Source of the DNA: Gaertneriomyces semiglobifer | Lineage: Eukaryota > Chytridiomycota > Chytridiomycetes > Spizellomycetales > Spizellomycetaceae | DNA length: 64,000 nucleotides | Assembly: GCA_025558075.1 (NCBI GenBank) | Contig: JAHLKF010000035.1 | Coordinates: forward strand, 62,001-126,000 | Reading direction: 5' to 3' | Part shown: one piece after another, positions 61,650-64,000 of the stretch | Numbering within the stretch: position 1 is the first letter of the stretch | How the letters are laid out: every line of letters begins with the position of its first letter | Notes under the pieces: model-generated | Seen by the model: the letters and a program-made list of their open reading frames with translations, nothing else | The model's database searches: none | What the model was told of the DNA's origin: nothing | Program-made: the position numbers and the translations under genes

Positions 61650-64000
61650 CTACTGTTCCATTCCGATAATTACATGAGCGACCATATTCAATGGCCAATA
61701 CACCAGACATATGAACGGCAACAACCAGGCGCGGTATATCAGCCATCCATCCACCGCAGCACTTGCAAGTGACATGGCGGTATCCAAGCCACTCCATACA
61801 GCTACAGCTGCCAACAAGCCCAGCGGGGACGCTATCGATACTGCAGCCAATGATAAGAAAAACCTGATATAGCTCTTTGCCGGTCGGGCGAGGACAAACG
61901 CAGGTACGGTGGGTAATGCCAGCGCGACAGATAAACTGGGATTAAGTGTTGCAAGTGCAATCAGGGCGGCAGCGAGTTCCGCCGAGGCGAGGCACTTTAG
62001 CATCATCCATGCGGGCGCAGATTCCGAGGTTCCAGCGCCCGACCCTTGAAGGAGACGTTGGAGCATGGGAATGAGGAAACTATAAAGCACTGTGCTGGCA
62101 ATGAAAGCACCAATAGCGACATTGAATGACTGATATGGAATGGATCAGAATCGCGGAAGCATAAGTTGCGGACTCTACTACTGTTCTCCTGATACACGTA
62201 CCGTCAAATGTCCCAATGCCGTCAGAACACGCAACGTTGGTGCAAGATAAAACGTGAGGAAGCCTGTGGCATGACACATAATCAACGTCGCCAATGGAAG
62301 GAAAAGCGGTCTGTCGCGTCTTGGAAAGGACGGTATTTCTTTCGGTCTCATCACCAGGCCAGACTTTGGAAGTATTTTCGGTCTCGGTGGAGGATGTGTG
62401 GGCGTGTCACCAGACTCCCACCACAACTTTAGCGACTTGAAGAAACAAACAGTTACGAAAACGGTCTGCTACATAGAGCCGCGACAACGCATACCTGAAA
62501 TATGAGCGTGACAGACAAAAGGATGATTGGCGGTATATACACCGATATAGGAATATATGCGAAGGCGGAGGGCATCAAATAGAACCAATACGCATGATGA
62601 AGTCGTTCCAGTAAATTATTGAGACTTCGTAATGCAGATTCAATCGCCCTGAAAAGCCAATGAGAACCGATGAGACGACCGCACCTAAACAGGAAAAATA
62701 GGCTTAATAAGCTTACCGTCCTATTTGTGGGGCACCGACTTTATATGTTTCAGGTCCGTTCATCCCACGGATGGTCAAAGCTTCGATATGATACCTACCA
62801 ATACGCACCAGTAAGTTGTACAGTTCCATTCGAAAATTCGACTAACTGTTCCTTACCGTGAATACAATGCATGATTCGCCATTGGAAGGCCGGGTGCCTG
62901 AACGGTCATGTACCCCAAGATACTTTCCAAGTTGAAAAGGTATCGTGCCCAGTTATCGGCAAAATAGGTCGGCGTTATGGTGTCATGAAGACCAACGGGA
63001 ATCGACTCATATTTCGCCGTAGAAACCACAGTTGTCACTAAATCGGCATTCGGGAGTTGTCCATTAAGGCCCTCTGGTCAGAATCAATGATACCATCAGC
63101 ACGCGCTTCTGTGTTCGTCGATTGAAAACTGCTTGCTTTTTACCTACGAACACACCCAAACCAGTGTATTGCCCATCACCGCAAAACTCTAGGTTGATTG
63201 CTTCCTGGATAACACCGCTATGTCGGGCGAGAGGGTCATATTGTAAAACTACAGGCAGGTAAATTGATGAGCTGCGCCCGGATAAGATACCTACGCTATC
63301 CGCACTTACTGTCTTTAGGACCGGACTGCTGCCCATGATACGCTTCCAACCATGCGTGGGTCCCGATCGGGCTCGGATTGGTTATAAGGAAAACAAAATC
63401 CTTGGCCCAATGGGAGAATTCTATAACTGCTATTAGTCCTATTAGTCATCTTGAAGGTGCTTGGGTGGTTACACTCACTTGGAAGAAAGTTGGCAAGGCC
63501 AAGCACGTAGCTCACGCCATCCGCGTTTACTGTAGAGAAACACGCGCTGATGAGCCTTCACATTGAAGGACGCACTTCAAGATAGAGTTGCACCCACATT
63601 TCCCATCACCACACGTCCATGGCGCAGATATAACTATTGCTTCTGTCCCATCCGCTCGTGGCGCCCGAAAGATTCCATAAGCATTTGCCCCCTGCACCTT
63701 CTTTTCATGTGTGTAAACCACAAAGTCTTGTACAGAACCATCCAGCCCTAGTTCTTTAAACTGCTCAGATAAGAAATCCGCTTTCCTAAGCACCAAATCA
63801 TATTTGAGAAACGGTGTTGGTCCTCAACCGAAAGATACACGCAGTATTGATGACCGGTGAACACACGCTTACACTGTAGCATTCGCTCCAGACAACGAGG
63901 ACACTTTCTTCAATTGCTGTCGATATTCGTTGACGGCGTGCACGTCGAGTGCAGACCAGTATTTGTTGGCTTGTCCCGGTAATAGCGCATTTTCATCCGT
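61650..64000 (-). CDS. GAA1: GPI transamidase subunit Gaa1, 5' end outside window, multi-exon
   Basis: Gaa1 is an ER membrane subunit of the complex that attaches GPI anchors to proteins (established). The gene enters from the right edge: the first visible exon reads NALLPGQANKYW (ending ~63,873). Later exons carry GANAYGIFRAPRADGTEA, HSGVIQEAINLEF, GLNGQLPNADLVT (exon start ~63,075), IEALTIRGMNGP-like sequence (~62,760-62,810), LERLHHSYWFYLMPSAFAYIP (~62,600-62,520) and a hydrophobic C-terminal multi-helix region ending at 61,650. All are typical Gaa1 blocks in the expected order. At least seven introns split this stretch; exon borders are approximate. It is convergent with the phosphatase gene. 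Confidence 0.88.

Overview
This is a eukaryotic nuclear window, most likely from an early-diverging zoosporic (chytrid-type) fungus. The evidence is the flanking single-copy genes, which carry short GT-AG introns: an exportin-4-like karyopherin, an anoctamin/TMEM16 channel-scramblase, a PacC/Rim101 zinc-finger factor, cyclase-associated protein (CAP/Srv2), a synaptojanin-type inositol polyphosphate 5-phosphatase and the GPI-transamidase subunit Gaa1. PacC and the overall gene set point to fungi; the phylum is inference.

Layout. Positions 1-12.7 kb and 57.7-64 kb are ordinary host genes. Positions 13.7-22.6 kb are bounded by an imperfect ~200-bp inverted repeat. That unit holds small F-box-like and RING-like genes and a tRNA-Asp, and it was later hit by a young Ty1/copia retrotransposon (277-bp LTRs, CAAAG target duplication). 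Positions 23.1-26.7 kb hold a decayed transposase-like gene resembling fungal Plavaka/KDZ elements. A host gene of unknown function ('gene X') starts at 27.1 kb and is cut at 27,657.

The centre (29,630-53,205, 23.6 kb) is an integrated Polinton-like virus. It has 913-bp terminal inverted repeats that begin with a perfect 52-bp palindrome, and a 5-bp target duplication (ACGAT) that splits gene X. It encodes a replication protein (TV-Pol-type polymerase fused to an SF3 helicase), a virion module (two related double-jelly-roll-type capsid proteins, a penton-like protein, an A32/FtsK-type packaging ATPase, and basic or disordered accessory proteins), a DDE integrase with a chromodomain, a tyrosine-recombinase-like protein, a protein ending in a PCNA-binding motif, a two-component receiver-domain protein and a 1771-residue mosaic fibre. 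No PolB and no maturation protease were recognised.

The element sits inside a larger perfect-looking inverted repeat (27,687-30,542 and 52,293-55,148, 2,856 bp per arm). Each arm contains the 3' half of gene X. The left arm looks like a fold-back copy of the right flank, joined to half of the terminal hairpin.

Four genes of the viral element each carry exactly one in-frame TGA, and the copia and Plavaka-like genes also carry in-frame TGA. This pattern suggests CpG (CGA to TGA) decay, or less likely UGA read-through. The element is therefore probably recently active but now damaged in its integrase and other genes.
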